From Psychromonas sp. (GTDB taxonomy: Bacteria > Pseudomonadota > Gammaproteobacteria > Enterobacterales > Psychromonadaceae), in NCBI GenBank assembly GCA_023145575.1, contig JAGLDN010000258.1:1-7472 (forward strand): DNA of 7,472 nt. Direction: 5' to 3'. The stretch's first letter is position 1. Each line of letters opens with the position of its first letter. Shown piece after piece: positions 1-6,583 of the stretch. A program made the position numbers and the translations under genes. The notes beneath the pieces are model-generated. The model did not search any database, was not told the DNA's origin, and worked only from the letters and a program-made list of their open reading frames with translations.

Positions 1-1
1 T

Positions 2-127
2 GGCGATGGCAATGGCAATAAAAATTCAAATGCCTACACTACCAATACCAGATTTTCGGAAAGTTTAAATATAAATGTAGCAGAGCCGAAAAATATATTG
101 TACAAAGAGATAGCAAGATGGCTATGA
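2..127 (+). CDS. C-terminal fragment of an unidentified Gly/Asp/Asn-rich protein, cut by the window edge
   Basis: An open frame enters from the left edge and ends at TGA 125-127, leaving 41 codons. It opens with three GGCRAT hexamers (2-19) encoding Gly-Asp-Gly-Asn-Gly-Asn, followed by Lys-Asn-Ser-Asn. Acidic/Asn-Gly runs like this occur in calcium-binding linkers and repeats of exported proteins. The tail (SLNINVAEPKNILYKEIARW) has no motif I recognise. The tandem hexamers kept in frame are the main sign of coding. No function is assigned, and it could be chance open sequence. A second frame, ATG 118 to TAA 297 (59 codons), overlaps its last 10 bases but resembles no family I know. Confidence 0.3.
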   Translation, partial: GDGNGNKNSNAYTTNTRFSESLNINVAEPKNILYKEIARWL

Positions 128-368
128 GGTTTGAGAGATACGGCGGAGGACCATTCTTCTCTTATGAAAATGCTGAAAGTACCTTTGTTGATGCCGAAAA
201 AATGAATTTGGCGATTGTCACGTGGGGCGTGATTTCTTGTTCAGAAAGGGTGAAGGGGGCATGTAGATCCAAGGTTCTACAGCGCATGGTTAACTAAAAA
301 AATGGATCGGGATAACCTACAACCATCTTTGCTTCGCATCTTTTTACCTCAAAGCTTGCTAAATTTTG

Positions 369-534
369 CGCCTTGAATGATAACGTGTATATACCCATGT
401 GACGCAAAAATGCTTTGTCAGGCTCAAGCTCGATAATCAGAACAAGGCACAATATTAGGCACTTTTGATTATTGTAACGCAGTCTTGTTTTTCGAGCTTG
501 TATGCCGCAGGGCAAGGCAACGAGTACCAAGGCG
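369..534. repeat. Nested inverted-repeat element (possible MITE-like repeat or structured RNA)
   Basis: Arms pair in order from outside to inside: CGCCTTG (369-375) with CAAGGCG (528-534); TGCTTTG (411-417) with CAAGGCA (513-519, one G-U); GGC (421-423) with GCC (504-506); CAAGCTCGA (425-433) with TCGAGCTTG (492-500); AACAAG (441-446) with CTTGTT (484-489); ACAATA (449-454) with TATTGT (470-475). All are collinear, so one long interrupted hairpin of about 166 bases is possible. The outer 7-base arms could be terminal inverted repeats of a small non-autonomous element. I saw no transposase and no clear target-site duplication. The pairing is seen in the sequence; what the element is remains inference. 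Confidence 0.45.
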
Positions 535-587
535 TGTTGATATAAAATCTATATGTATAATAACCACTTAGCAATTAAAATCTTTAT

Positions 588-641
588 TTTAATTCTCCCA
601 GCGGGTGATTACCACGTTTATCACCTGCTAGTAGAATTAAA
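588..641. repeat. 54-base imperfect palindrome
   Basis: The left arm (588-609) and right arm (620-641) are each 22 bases and complementary at 19 positions plus one G-T wobble, around a 10-base loop (610-619). The outer part is TTTAATTCT / AGAATTAAA and the inner part GCGGGTGAT / ATCACCTGC. The downstream flank is A-rich, not a T-run, so it does not look like a forward rho-independent terminator. It could be a regulatory hairpin, a binding site or a small repeat element. It lies 286 bases before selD. Confidence 0.6.
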
Positions 642-896
642 CAAAAAACGTAATGCTTAACTGTCGCGCCAAGTCGGGATTTTATAATGAAACGCATTGG
701 TGCAACCTGCTTTCCTTGCTGGGGCAAGCCTCGAATGCCTGCATTGAGCTACCACAATAGGCAATAGATTAACCGATTAATCATTAACATCTTGTTGTTA
801 ATTAAGCCTTACCTCAGATAATCGAGTTCGTTTCTGATGTTGCATTTTCACGTCATATCGTATATTAATAGACTACTCAATCCTTATAGATAGATC

Positions 897-921
897 CTCC
901 ATTTTTAATTAAAAGCAGGAG
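897..921 (+). promoter_or_regulatory. selD ribosome-binding site inside a possible occluding hairpin
   Basis: AGGAG (917-921) lies six bases before the ATG at 928 and fixes the selD start. An earlier ATG at 924 is in another frame and closes after eight codons. CTCC (897-900) can pair with GGAG (918-921), and the intervening sequence is a perfect 12-base palindrome, TTTTAATTAAAA (903-914). The RBS could therefore be sequestered in a two-part hairpin. The outer stem is only 4 bp and the inner one is A/T only, so stability is modest. Confidence 0.4.
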
Positions 922-927
922 TAATGG

Positions 928-1965
928 ATGACGAAAATACGTTTAACTAAATACAGTCATGGCGCGGGTTGTGGTTGCAAAATATCTCCTAAAGTATTAG
1001 AAAATATATTAAAGTCTGATTTACCTGAATTTAATGATGTAAATTTACTGGTTGGTAATCAAAGTAAGGATGATGCCGCTGTTTATGATATTGGTGCTGG
1101 TAAAAGTATTATGAGTACCACAGATTTTTTTATGCCCATTGTTGATGATCCTTTTGATTTCGGTCGAATAGCGGCAACCAATGCAATCAGTGATATTTAC
1201 GCGATGGGTGGCAAGCCCATCATGGCAATTGCGATTTTAGGCTGGCCAATTAATAAACTTTCTGCAGATGTTGCAGCAAAAGTGATAGATGGCGGCCGTT
1301 TCGTTTGTCATCAAGCCGGTATTTCCCTTGCTGGTGGGCACTCTATCGATTCGCCAGAGCCTATTTTTGGCTTAGCCGTGACAGGTGTTATTGACACAAA
1401 CAAAGTGAAACAAAATAATCAAGCACAAGCAGGTGACTTATTATTTTTATCAAAACCGCTTGGTATTGGTATTTTAACGACTGCTCAAAAGAAAGGTTTA
1501 TTAAAATCAACGCATCAACATATTGCACGAGATACAATGTGCGAACTAAATCGCGTTGGCATTCCACTGAGTGACCAAACTTGTGTACATGCGATGACAG
1601 ATGTTACTGGATTTGGTTTGTTAGGGCATTTATCTGAGATTTGTGAGGGAAGTAATTTATCGGCAGAGCTCACGTTTTCTGATGTTCCGTTGCTTGATGG
1701 TATTGAAGAGTATATTGCCCTTGGTGCAATACCTGGTGGTTCACATCGAAACTTTGAAAGTTACGGTGATAAGATCTCAGCACTTAGTGATTTACAGCGT
1801 ACTATTTTATGTGACCCACAAACCTCAGGTGGTTTACTCATAAGTGTAGGACCTGATCAAGTTGATATAATTAATTCAGTGGCAGGGCAGCATGATATTA
1901 ATTTAACAATGATAGGCCATATGCAGGAAAATATACCTGATAGCCCAATGATTACTGTCAAATAA
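928..1965 (+). CDS. selD: Selenide, water dikinase (selenophosphate synthase)
   Basis: SelD makes monoselenophosphate from selenide and ATP, releasing AMP and phosphate. It is the selenium donor for selenocysteine and for tRNA 2-selenouridine, and acts in the cytoplasm. The 345 residues match E. coli SelD (347) nearly end to end. The N-terminal glycine-rich loop HGAGCGCK (11-18) carries Cys15 and Lys18, equivalent to catalytic E. coli Cys17 and Lys20. The catalytic position is Cys, with no in-frame TGA, so this is not a selenoprotein form. Asp49, Asp66, Asp89 and Asp225 match the metal/ATP ligands. Other hallmarks are TTDFF (64-68), NAISDIYAMGG (85-95), GGHSID (136-141), TDVTGFGLLGH (224-234) and CDPQTSGG (295-302). 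AGGAG six bases upstream supports the start. mnmH, a selenophosphate user, begins one base after its stop. Confidence 0.97.
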   Translation: MTKIRLTKYSHGAGCGCKISPKVLENILKSDLPEFNDVNLLVGNQSKDDAAVYDIGAGKSIMSTTDFFMPIVDDPFDFGRIAATNAISDIYAMGGKPIMAIAILGWPINKLSADVAAKVIDGGRFVCHQAGISLAGGHSIDSPEPIFGLAVTGVIDTNKVKQNNQAQAGDLLFLSKPLGIGILTTAQKKGLLKSTHQHIARDTMCELNRVGIPLSDQTCVHAMTDVTGFGLLGHLSEICEGSNLSAELTFSDVPLLDGIEEYIALGAIPGGSHRNFESYGDKISALSDLQRTILCDPQTSGGLLISVGPDQVDIINSVAGQHDINLTMIGHMQENIPDSPMITVK

Positions 1966-1966
1966 G

Positions 1967-3097
1967 ATGGAAAATAATCGAGCATTGTATAAATCAATAT
2001 TATTATCAGATACGCCTTTAATTGATTTAAGATCTCCTGGAGAATTTGCGCAAGGCGCATTCCCGAGCAGTCAAAATATGCCATTATTAAGCGATGAAGA
2101 ACGATGCTTAGTCGGTACATGCTATAAACAAAAAGGGCAACAAGCGGCGATTTTGCTAGGGCATCAGCTGGTTGAACATGATCTTCCGAGACGAATTGAA
2201 CGCTGGGCATCATTTAAGAAAAATAATCCTAAGGCATGGTTATATTGTCTTCGCGGGGGATTAAGATCTCGCCTGACGGTAGACTTTCTAAAAGAGATTG
2301 GTGTTGATATTGAGCTTGTACCAGGTGGTTACAAAGCGATCAGACGTTTTTTAATTGATAAGCTAAACATTGCGCCGTCACAAAAAAACCTTGTACTCGG
2401 CGGTTATACAGGATCTGGAAAAACACTGTTGATCCAATCACTTGAAAATGGTCTTGATATTGAAGGTCGATCACATCATCGAGGTTCAAGTTTTGGTAAA
2501 AAAGTTCAGCAGCAACCAACACAAATTTCTTATGAAAATCAATTGAGTATTGACTTAGTACGCATTTACGAGACACATCAATCAATTGTGATGGAAGATG
2601 AAAGCAAGTTTATCGGGCGAATTTTAGTGCCTTTAGGGCTTTTCAAAACGCTTACAACATCTCCGATTGTGGTTATTAAAGATCCTTTTGAAATACGCTT
2701 AGCACGATTACAAATCGAATATTGCGACCTGATGAAGCAGCAATATCAAGATCGCTTAGGTGAAAAGCAAGGCTGGATAGCATATAATAGCCATTTGCTA
2801 AATGGCTTATTTGGTATTCGCAAGCGATTAGGCTCTGAACGCTATATTAAGCTCACTAAGGTGTTAAATCATGCGTTGGAAAAGCAGATAAGTACAGGTG
2901 ATACTCTAGCGCATCAAGATTGGATAGCACCTCTTTTAAAAAATTATTACGATCCTATGTATGAATATCAATTGCAAAAGAAGGCGCATCGTATCGTTTT
3001 CACTGGCGACCATGAAAGCGTAAAAAACTGGCTAATATCACAAAATAGTGAGAATGAGTGTATTAAGGGAGGGCAGCGTGACATGTCGCGATTGTGA
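1967..3097 (+). CDS. mnmH: tRNA 2-selenouridine synthase (MnmH / SelU / YbbB)
   Basis: MnmH replaces sulfur with selenium at wobble uridine 34 of tRNAs carrying 5-methylaminomethyl-2-thiouridine, passing through a geranylated intermediate, using selenophosphate from SelD. It has 376 residues. An N-terminal rhodanese domain (about 10-125) has the catalytic Cys94 in YCLRGGLRS; E. coli has a Cys pair here (Cys96-Cys97), and this protein keeps the essential one. A C-terminal P-loop domain has Walker A GGYTGSGKT (145-153), HRGSSFG (171-177), EDES (210-213) and YYDPMYEYQL (327-336). Family similarity ends near residue 359. The last 17 residues are an extra tail whose DNA holds the ribosome site and start of the next gene. 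There is one base between the selD stop and this ATG and no clear Shine-Dalgarno, which suggests translational coupling to selD. Confidence 0.96.
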   Translation: MENNRALYKSILLSDTPLIDLRSPGEFAQGAFPSSQNMPLLSDEERCLVGTCYKQKGQQAAILLGHQLVEHDLPRRIERWASFKKNNPKAWLYCLRGGLRSRLTVDFLKEIGVDIELVPGGYKAIRRFLIDKLNIAPSQKNLVLGGYTGSGKTLLIQSLENGLDIEGRSHHRGSSFGKKVQQQPTQISYENQLSIDLVRIYETHQSIVMEDESKFIGRILVPLGLFKTLTTSPIVVIKDPFEIRLARLQIEYCDLMKQQYQDRLGEKQGWIAYNSHLLNGLFGIRKRLGSERYIKLTKVLNHALEKQISTGDTLAHQDWIAPLLKNYYDPMYEYQLQKKAHRIVFTGDHESVKNWLISQNSENECIKGGQRDMSRL

Positions 3098-3353
3098 AAA
3101 TAATATTTGGAAACAAAAATTAGGGCGTTGTAAAGTTTGTATGTGGCAGACTTTAATTTTATTGCTAGTCAGTGCTATCTCTTGGTATTATACTATGCAG
3201 TTGAACCCTAAATCAGTGGCGAGTATTGCGCTGTTGATGGTGTTTTTTTTATGTGCTATTTGGATGTTATTGCACGGTGTTGCTTTTATTTATTATTACT
3301 TTTCTCCTCCTGTTAATAATACCCATGATAAGGCACCTCCTCGCACGAAATAA
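3078..3353 (+). CDS. Small membrane protein with two CxxC pairs, DUF3624-like
   Basis: The GTG at 3078 is chosen as start because AAGGGAGGG (3065-3073) sits just upstream and the protein then begins MTCRDC. An in-frame ATG at 3048 lies deep in mnmH without such a site. The product is 91 residues. Cys3/Cys6 and Cys18/Cys21 (GRCKVCMWQ) form two CxxC pairs suited to one zinc-ribbon site. Two hydrophobic segments follow, about 23-42 and 47-75, with NPKSVASIALL between and into the second. This layout matches my recollection of the DUF3624 family of Vibrio and relatives, whose function is unknown. It overlaps the mnmH 3' end by 20 bases, so it is probably cotranscribed and coupled with it. A link to selenium or tRNA modification is not shown by the sequence. 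Confidence 0.8.
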   Translation: MTCRDCENNIWKQKLGRCKVCMWQTLILLLVSAISWYYTMQLNPKSVASIALLMVFFLCAIWMLLHGVAFIYYYFSPPVNNTHDKAPPRTK

Positions 3354-3367
3354 GTGATTAAATTTCC

Positions 3368-3396
3368 TTCACTCAATGATACCGAGATCATATACT
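3368..3396 (+). promoter_or_regulatory. Candidate sigma70-type promoter of putA
   Basis: TTCACT (3368-3373; 4/6 to TTGACA) and TATACT (3391-3396; 5/6 to TATAAT) are separated by 17 bases, giving a leader of about 35 bases before the putA ATG. A short inverted repeat ATGAT-N6-ATCAT (3376-3391) lies in the spacer and touches the -10 box. AGTGA (3353-3357) and TCACT (3369-3373) form another pair. Neither fits the CRP consensus spacing. Confidence 0.4.
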
Positions 3397-3416
3397 CTTT
3401 GGGTATATTATTTTTT
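3385..3416 (+). promoter_or_regulatory. Inverted repeat with T-run before putA: operator or weak terminator
   Basis: ATATAC (3390-3395) and GTATAT (3403-3408) are perfect inverted arms around seven bases. Past one mismatch the pairing extends to 3385 and 3413, and a run of six T (3411-3416) follows. Two readings are possible: an operator covering the putA -10 box, which would suit control by a separate regulator, or a weak AT-rich rho-independent terminator ending the selD-mnmH transcript. The stem is poor in G/C, which argues against efficient termination. Confidence 0.35.
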
Positions 3417-3437
3417 CGGCTTTAAGAGATATCCATT

Positions 3438-6400
3438 ATGTTATTATTTTTACCCGCTGAGACATTAAAAGTCTCTTATATTGATAAACCACTGTCTGAG
3501 TTGTGGGACAGTATTTCTCCCTTGTATATGGTTGACGAAGGTGTGCTTTTGAAGCAGCTCATCCCAATTGCCACACCTTCGGATCAAGAGCGAGTATTCA
3601 TCGAAAATAAAGCAATGGCGCTTGTTAATCGTGTGCGACTTGATAAAAATGCTGTTCATCTTATAGATGCGCTATTACTTGAATACAGTCTTGATACAAA
3701 AGAAGGTATTTTACTGATGTGTTTAGCCGAAGCTTTAATGCGCATTCCTGACACGGCAACCGCTGATGCGTTAATTAAAGATAAGTTGAGTGTTGCAGAT
3801 TGGCAATCTCATTTAAAAAAATCTGATTGTGTTTTTGTCAATGCCTCTACATGGGGATTATTATTAACGGGGAAAGTAGTGAGTCTTAATATCAGTAAGC
3901 AAGATAAATCGGCTCATGTCATTAAACGTCTAGTTAATAAAATATCAGAGCCAATTATTCGCCAAGTCATGAACAAAGCGATGCAAATTATGGGACACCA
4001 ATTTGTTCTTGGTCGAACCATCAAAGAGGCTAAAAAAAATGGGCTGGCATTTTCTAAGAAAGGGTTTTTATATTCCTATGACATGCTAGGTGAGTCTGCT
4101 GTGACAGCGATGGATGCCAAAAAATACTTGCTGTCTTATCTTGATGCAATTGAAACATTAGGTGCAATCTCAAATAATAAAGATAATTCAACTGTTTCAA
4201 TCAAACTTTCTGCACTTCATCCGCGTTATGAAATGGCAAATAAGGAGCGTATTTTAAGTGAAATGTTTGTAAGTGTTAGCGGTCTTATTAAGCGAGCAAG
4301 AGCGCTTAATGTTGCGATAACCATTGATGCAGAGGAAGCTGATCGCCTTGAGCTATCCTTAATATTATTTGAAAAGCTATACCGCTCTGATGCTGCAAAA
4401 GGGTGGGGGAAACTAGGGCTGGTTGTGCAAGCCTACTCGAAGCGTGCTTTAGCTGTTTTGACATGGCTTGCAGGGCTTGCTAATGCACAAGGTGATTGTA
4501 TTGCTTTGCGTTTAGTCAAAGGTGCCTATTGGGACAGTGAAATTAAACTCTCTCAACAAAAAGGTTATGCAAATTACCCTGTTTATACACGTAAGGAATC
4601 AACAGATGTCGCTTATTTAGCCTGTGCGCGTTTCTTGCTAGGCGTACATCTTCAAGGGCTAATCTATCCGCAATTTGCAAGTCATAATGCACATTCTATT
4701 TCTGCTATTGTCTCGATGGCAAGCCATTCAAACTATGAGTTTCAGCGATTGCATGGCATGGGTGAAGCTTTGTATGATCATGTCGCCCTGATGTATTCGT
4801 CAAAAGTTCGCATCTACGCACCTGTTGGCAGTCATAAAGATTTGCTGCCGTATCTAGTGCGCCGATTACTTGAAAATGGCGCGAACAGCTCGTTTGTAAA
4901 TCGATTAATCGATGCTAAATGTCCAGTTTCTCAATTAATTGAACACCCTACTAATGTATTGCAAAGTAGATCTACATTACATAATGGTTTAATTTGCTTA
5001 CCGCCTAATATTTTTAATGATCGTAAAAACGCGTGTAACGTAAACATTGATATTGAAAGTGAACTATTTCCTTTTCAAAAGAAAATTGATTTTCAGATGA
5101 AAAAACAGTGGATAGGAGGCTCACTACTCAATGGCAAAAAAACATTAATTAGTAAAAACAAACCGCTTGAACAACATCAAATAACTACACCTTATGATCG
5201 CACCATTCACGTTGGTGAAGTGGTTTATGCCAGTGATAAAGACGTTGAAAATGCACTTGAAAATGCATTTCGTTTTTACCCTACATGGTCAAATGTCGCC
5301 GTTGAACTGCGTGCCAGTTATTTACAAAAACTAGGCGATTTACTGGAAGAAAATATGCCAGAGTTAATCGCACTTTGTCATAAAGAGGCAGGTAAAACCA
5401 TTCACGATAGTATCGATGAAGTGCGTGAAGCAGTTGATTTTTGCCGATATTATGCGCAACAAGCGATTGATAATTTTAGCGGTGCACAAGATCTTGTTGG
5501 TTTTGATGGTGTAACGCGTCAAATTATGAGGCAAGGTCAAGGCGTTTTCGTTTGTATTAGCCCGTGGAATTTTCCATTAGCTATTTTTTTAGGGCAGGTT
5601 TCAGCGGCATTAGTCAGTGGTAATACCGTCGTTGCAAAACCTGCTGAATCCACGTCATTAATTGCTTATCGTGCGCTTGAATTATTGCTTGAAACAGGCA
5701 TTGACAAACAGGCTATTCAATTGTTAGTTGGTACAGGGGGGGAAATTGGTGCTCAATTAACTTCTGATAAGCGCGTGACGGGTGTTGTTTTTACGGGATC
5801 AACAGCGACGGCGCAACGTATTAACAAAACGCTTGCAAACAGAGGCATCACGCCTGCAACACTGATTGCAGAAACGGGTGGTCAAAATGTGATGATAGTT
5901 GATAGCACGGCTTTACCTGAGCAAGTTGTTAGTGATGTTATCCGCTCAGCATTTGCCTCTGCAGGGCAACGTTGCTCGGCTTTACGTGTGTTATTTATTC
6001 AAACTGATATTGCGGATCGTGTGATTGAATTAATTCAAGGAGCAATGGACGAGCTAGCGGTTGGTTTGCCGTATTTACATCGCACGGATGTTGGGCCAGT
6101 TATTGATAAAAATGCAAAAAAACAATTATTAAATCATATTGATACCTTGATAAAAGACAACATATTGGTTAAGAAGGTAAGCTTATCGCCTGATTGTGAT
6201 GTCGGTGATTTTGTACCGCCGACAGCGATAGAAATAAAACATTTAAGTCAATTAAGCAAAGAAAACTTTGGACCTATTTTGCATATCATTCGTTATAAAG
6301 CAAATCAATTAAATGCGGTGATTGATCAGGTGAATGCGGCAGGCTTCGGTTTAACAATGGGGATCCATAGTCGTAATGAGCTAAATTATTTGAACATAGA

Positions 6401-6575
6401 AAAATATAGTCGCGTTGGCAATTGTTATATCAACCGAGATCAAGTGGGTGCAGTCGTAGGCGTGCAGCCTTTTGGTGGGCAAGGGCTCTCTGGTACTGGG
6501 CCAAAAGCAGGTGGCCCCCGTTATTTATTACGCTTCACAAAACCTGTGATACTTAAAAACTCACAAATAGTTTAG
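3438..6575 (+). CDS. putA: Bifunctional proline dehydrogenase / L-glutamate-gamma-semialdehyde dehydrogenase PutA, form without DNA-binding domain
   Basis: PutA oxidises proline to pyrroline-5-carboxylate with FAD, passing electrons to membrane quinone, then oxidises glutamate semialdehyde to glutamate with NAD+. The protein has 1045 residues. An N-terminal helical region (about 1-180) precedes the proline dehydrogenase barrel (about 185-490). There Lys256, Asp297, Tyr460, Arg475 and Arg476 match E. coli Lys329, Asp370, Tyr540, Arg555 and Arg556, with LVKGAYWDSEIK at 359-370. The aldehyde dehydrogenase domain (about 555-1045) has SPWNFP (708-713), Lys734, Glu812 in AETGGQN and catalytic Cys846 in SAGQRC. 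The roughly 50-residue ribbon-helix-helix of E. coli PutA is absent, so it should not repress its own gene. It ends just after GTGPKAGGPRYLLRF, where longer PutAs continue into a C-terminal domain; the next gene supplies that domain. The RBS is weak (AAGAGA, 3424-3429). Confidence 0.97.
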   Translation: MLLFLPAETLKVSYIDKPLSELWDSISPLYMVDEGVLLKQLIPIATPSDQERVFIENKAMALVNRVRLDKNAVHLIDALLLEYSLDTKEGILLMCLAEALMRIPDTATADALIKDKLSVADWQSHLKKSDCVFVNASTWGLLLTGKVVSLNISKQDKSAHVIKRLVNKISEPIIRQVMNKAMQIMGHQFVLGRTIKEAKKNGLAFSKKGFLYSYDMLGESAVTAMDAKKYLLSYLDAIETLGAISNNKDNSTVSIKLSALHPRYEMANKERILSEMFVSVSGLIKRARALNVAITIDAEEADRLELSLILFEKLYRSDAAKGWGKLGLVVQAYSKRALAVLTWLAGLANAQGDCIALRLVKGAYWDSEIKLSQQKGYANYPVYTRKESTDVAYLACARFLLGVHLQGLIYPQFASHNAHSISAIVSMASHSNYEFQRLHGMGEALYDHVALMYSSKVRIYAPVGSHKDLLPYLVRRLLENGANSSFVNRLIDAKCPVSQLIEHPTNVLQSRSTLHNGLICLPPNIFNDRKNACNVNIDIESELFPFQKKIDFQMKKQWIGGSLLNGKKTLISKNKPLEQHQITTPYDRTIHVGEVVYASDKDVENALENAFRFYPTWSNVAVELRASYLQKLGDLLEENMPELIALCHKEAGKTIHDSIDEVREAVDFCRYYAQQAIDNFSGAQDLVGFDGVTRQIMRQGQGVFVCISPWNFPLAIFLGQVSAALVSGNTVVAKPAESTSLIAYRALELLLETGIDKQAIQLLVGTGGEIGAQLTSDKRVTGVVFTGSTATAQRINKTLANRGITPATLIAETGGQNVMIVDSTALPEQVVSDVIRSAFASAGQRCSALRVLFIQTDIADRVIELIQGAMDELAVGLPYLHRTDVGPVIDKNAKKQLLNHIDTLIKDNILVKKVSLSPDCDVGDFVPPTAIEIKHLSQLSKENFGPILHIIRYKANQLNAVIDQVNAAGFGLTMGIHSRNELNYLNIEKYSRVGNCYINRDQVGAVVGVQPFGGQGLSGTGPKAGGPRYLLRFTKPVILKNSQIV

Positions 6576-6583
6576 GGGGAGAT

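Larger units (their letters stand above)
128..927. other. Long gene-poor region upstream of selD, rich in inverted repeats
   Basis: No convincing gene is seen over 800 bases. Contents, left to right: a hairpin TGTAGA-N8-TCTACA (262-281); nested inverted repeats (369-534); a 54-base imperfect palindrome (588-641); a 26-codon ORF (687-767) with a Cys-x-x-Cys and a GGGA seven bases before its ATG; small perfect hairpins CTTGC-N4-GCAAG (715-728) and AATGC-N2-GCATT (734-745); GATTAATC (775-782); and ATTAACA-N6-TGTTAAT (783-802). Two weak sigma70-like candidates could drive selD: TTGTTG (793-798) with GATAAT (817-822), 18-base spacer; and TTGCAT (840-845) with TATATT (861-866), only 15 bases apart. 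Neither is convincing. A minus-strand frame at 294-530 needs a TTG start and lies over the nested repeat, so I read it as non-coding. Confidence 0.5.

Noticed and set aside
294..530. 78-codon minus-strand open frame
   Set aside because: It needs a TTG start with no good ribosome site and lies across the nested inverted repeat, which explains the sequence better. I recognise no family in its translation.
369..534. Integron attC site
   Set aside because: The length and folding are in the right range, but the arm ends do not fit the RYYYAAC / GTTRRRY core sites and no integrase or cassette is visible.
661..767. tRNA-like gene, including a possible selC
   Set aside because: TCGAAT at 731-736 resembles a T-loop, but the flanking bases do not form a T stem, and no acceptor or anticodon arms can be drawn on either strand.
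1643..1843. Plus-strand open frame inside selD
   Set aside because: It is an out-of-frame shadow of the strongly conserved SelD sequence.
1857..2585. Minus-strand open frames opposite selD and mnmH (1857-2213 and 2340-2585)
   Set aside because: Both lie opposite conserved SelD and MnmH coding sequence and resemble nothing known to me.
3048..3077. Upstream ATG start for the DUF3624-like gene
   Set aside because: It would add ten residues before the family-typical Cys-rich start, and the strong ribosome site sits downstream of it, in front of the GTG at 3078.
3465..3659. Minus-strand open frame inside the putA 5' end
   Set aside because: It is a shadow of PutA coding sequence, which matches the family here (ISPLYMVDE at residues 26-34).
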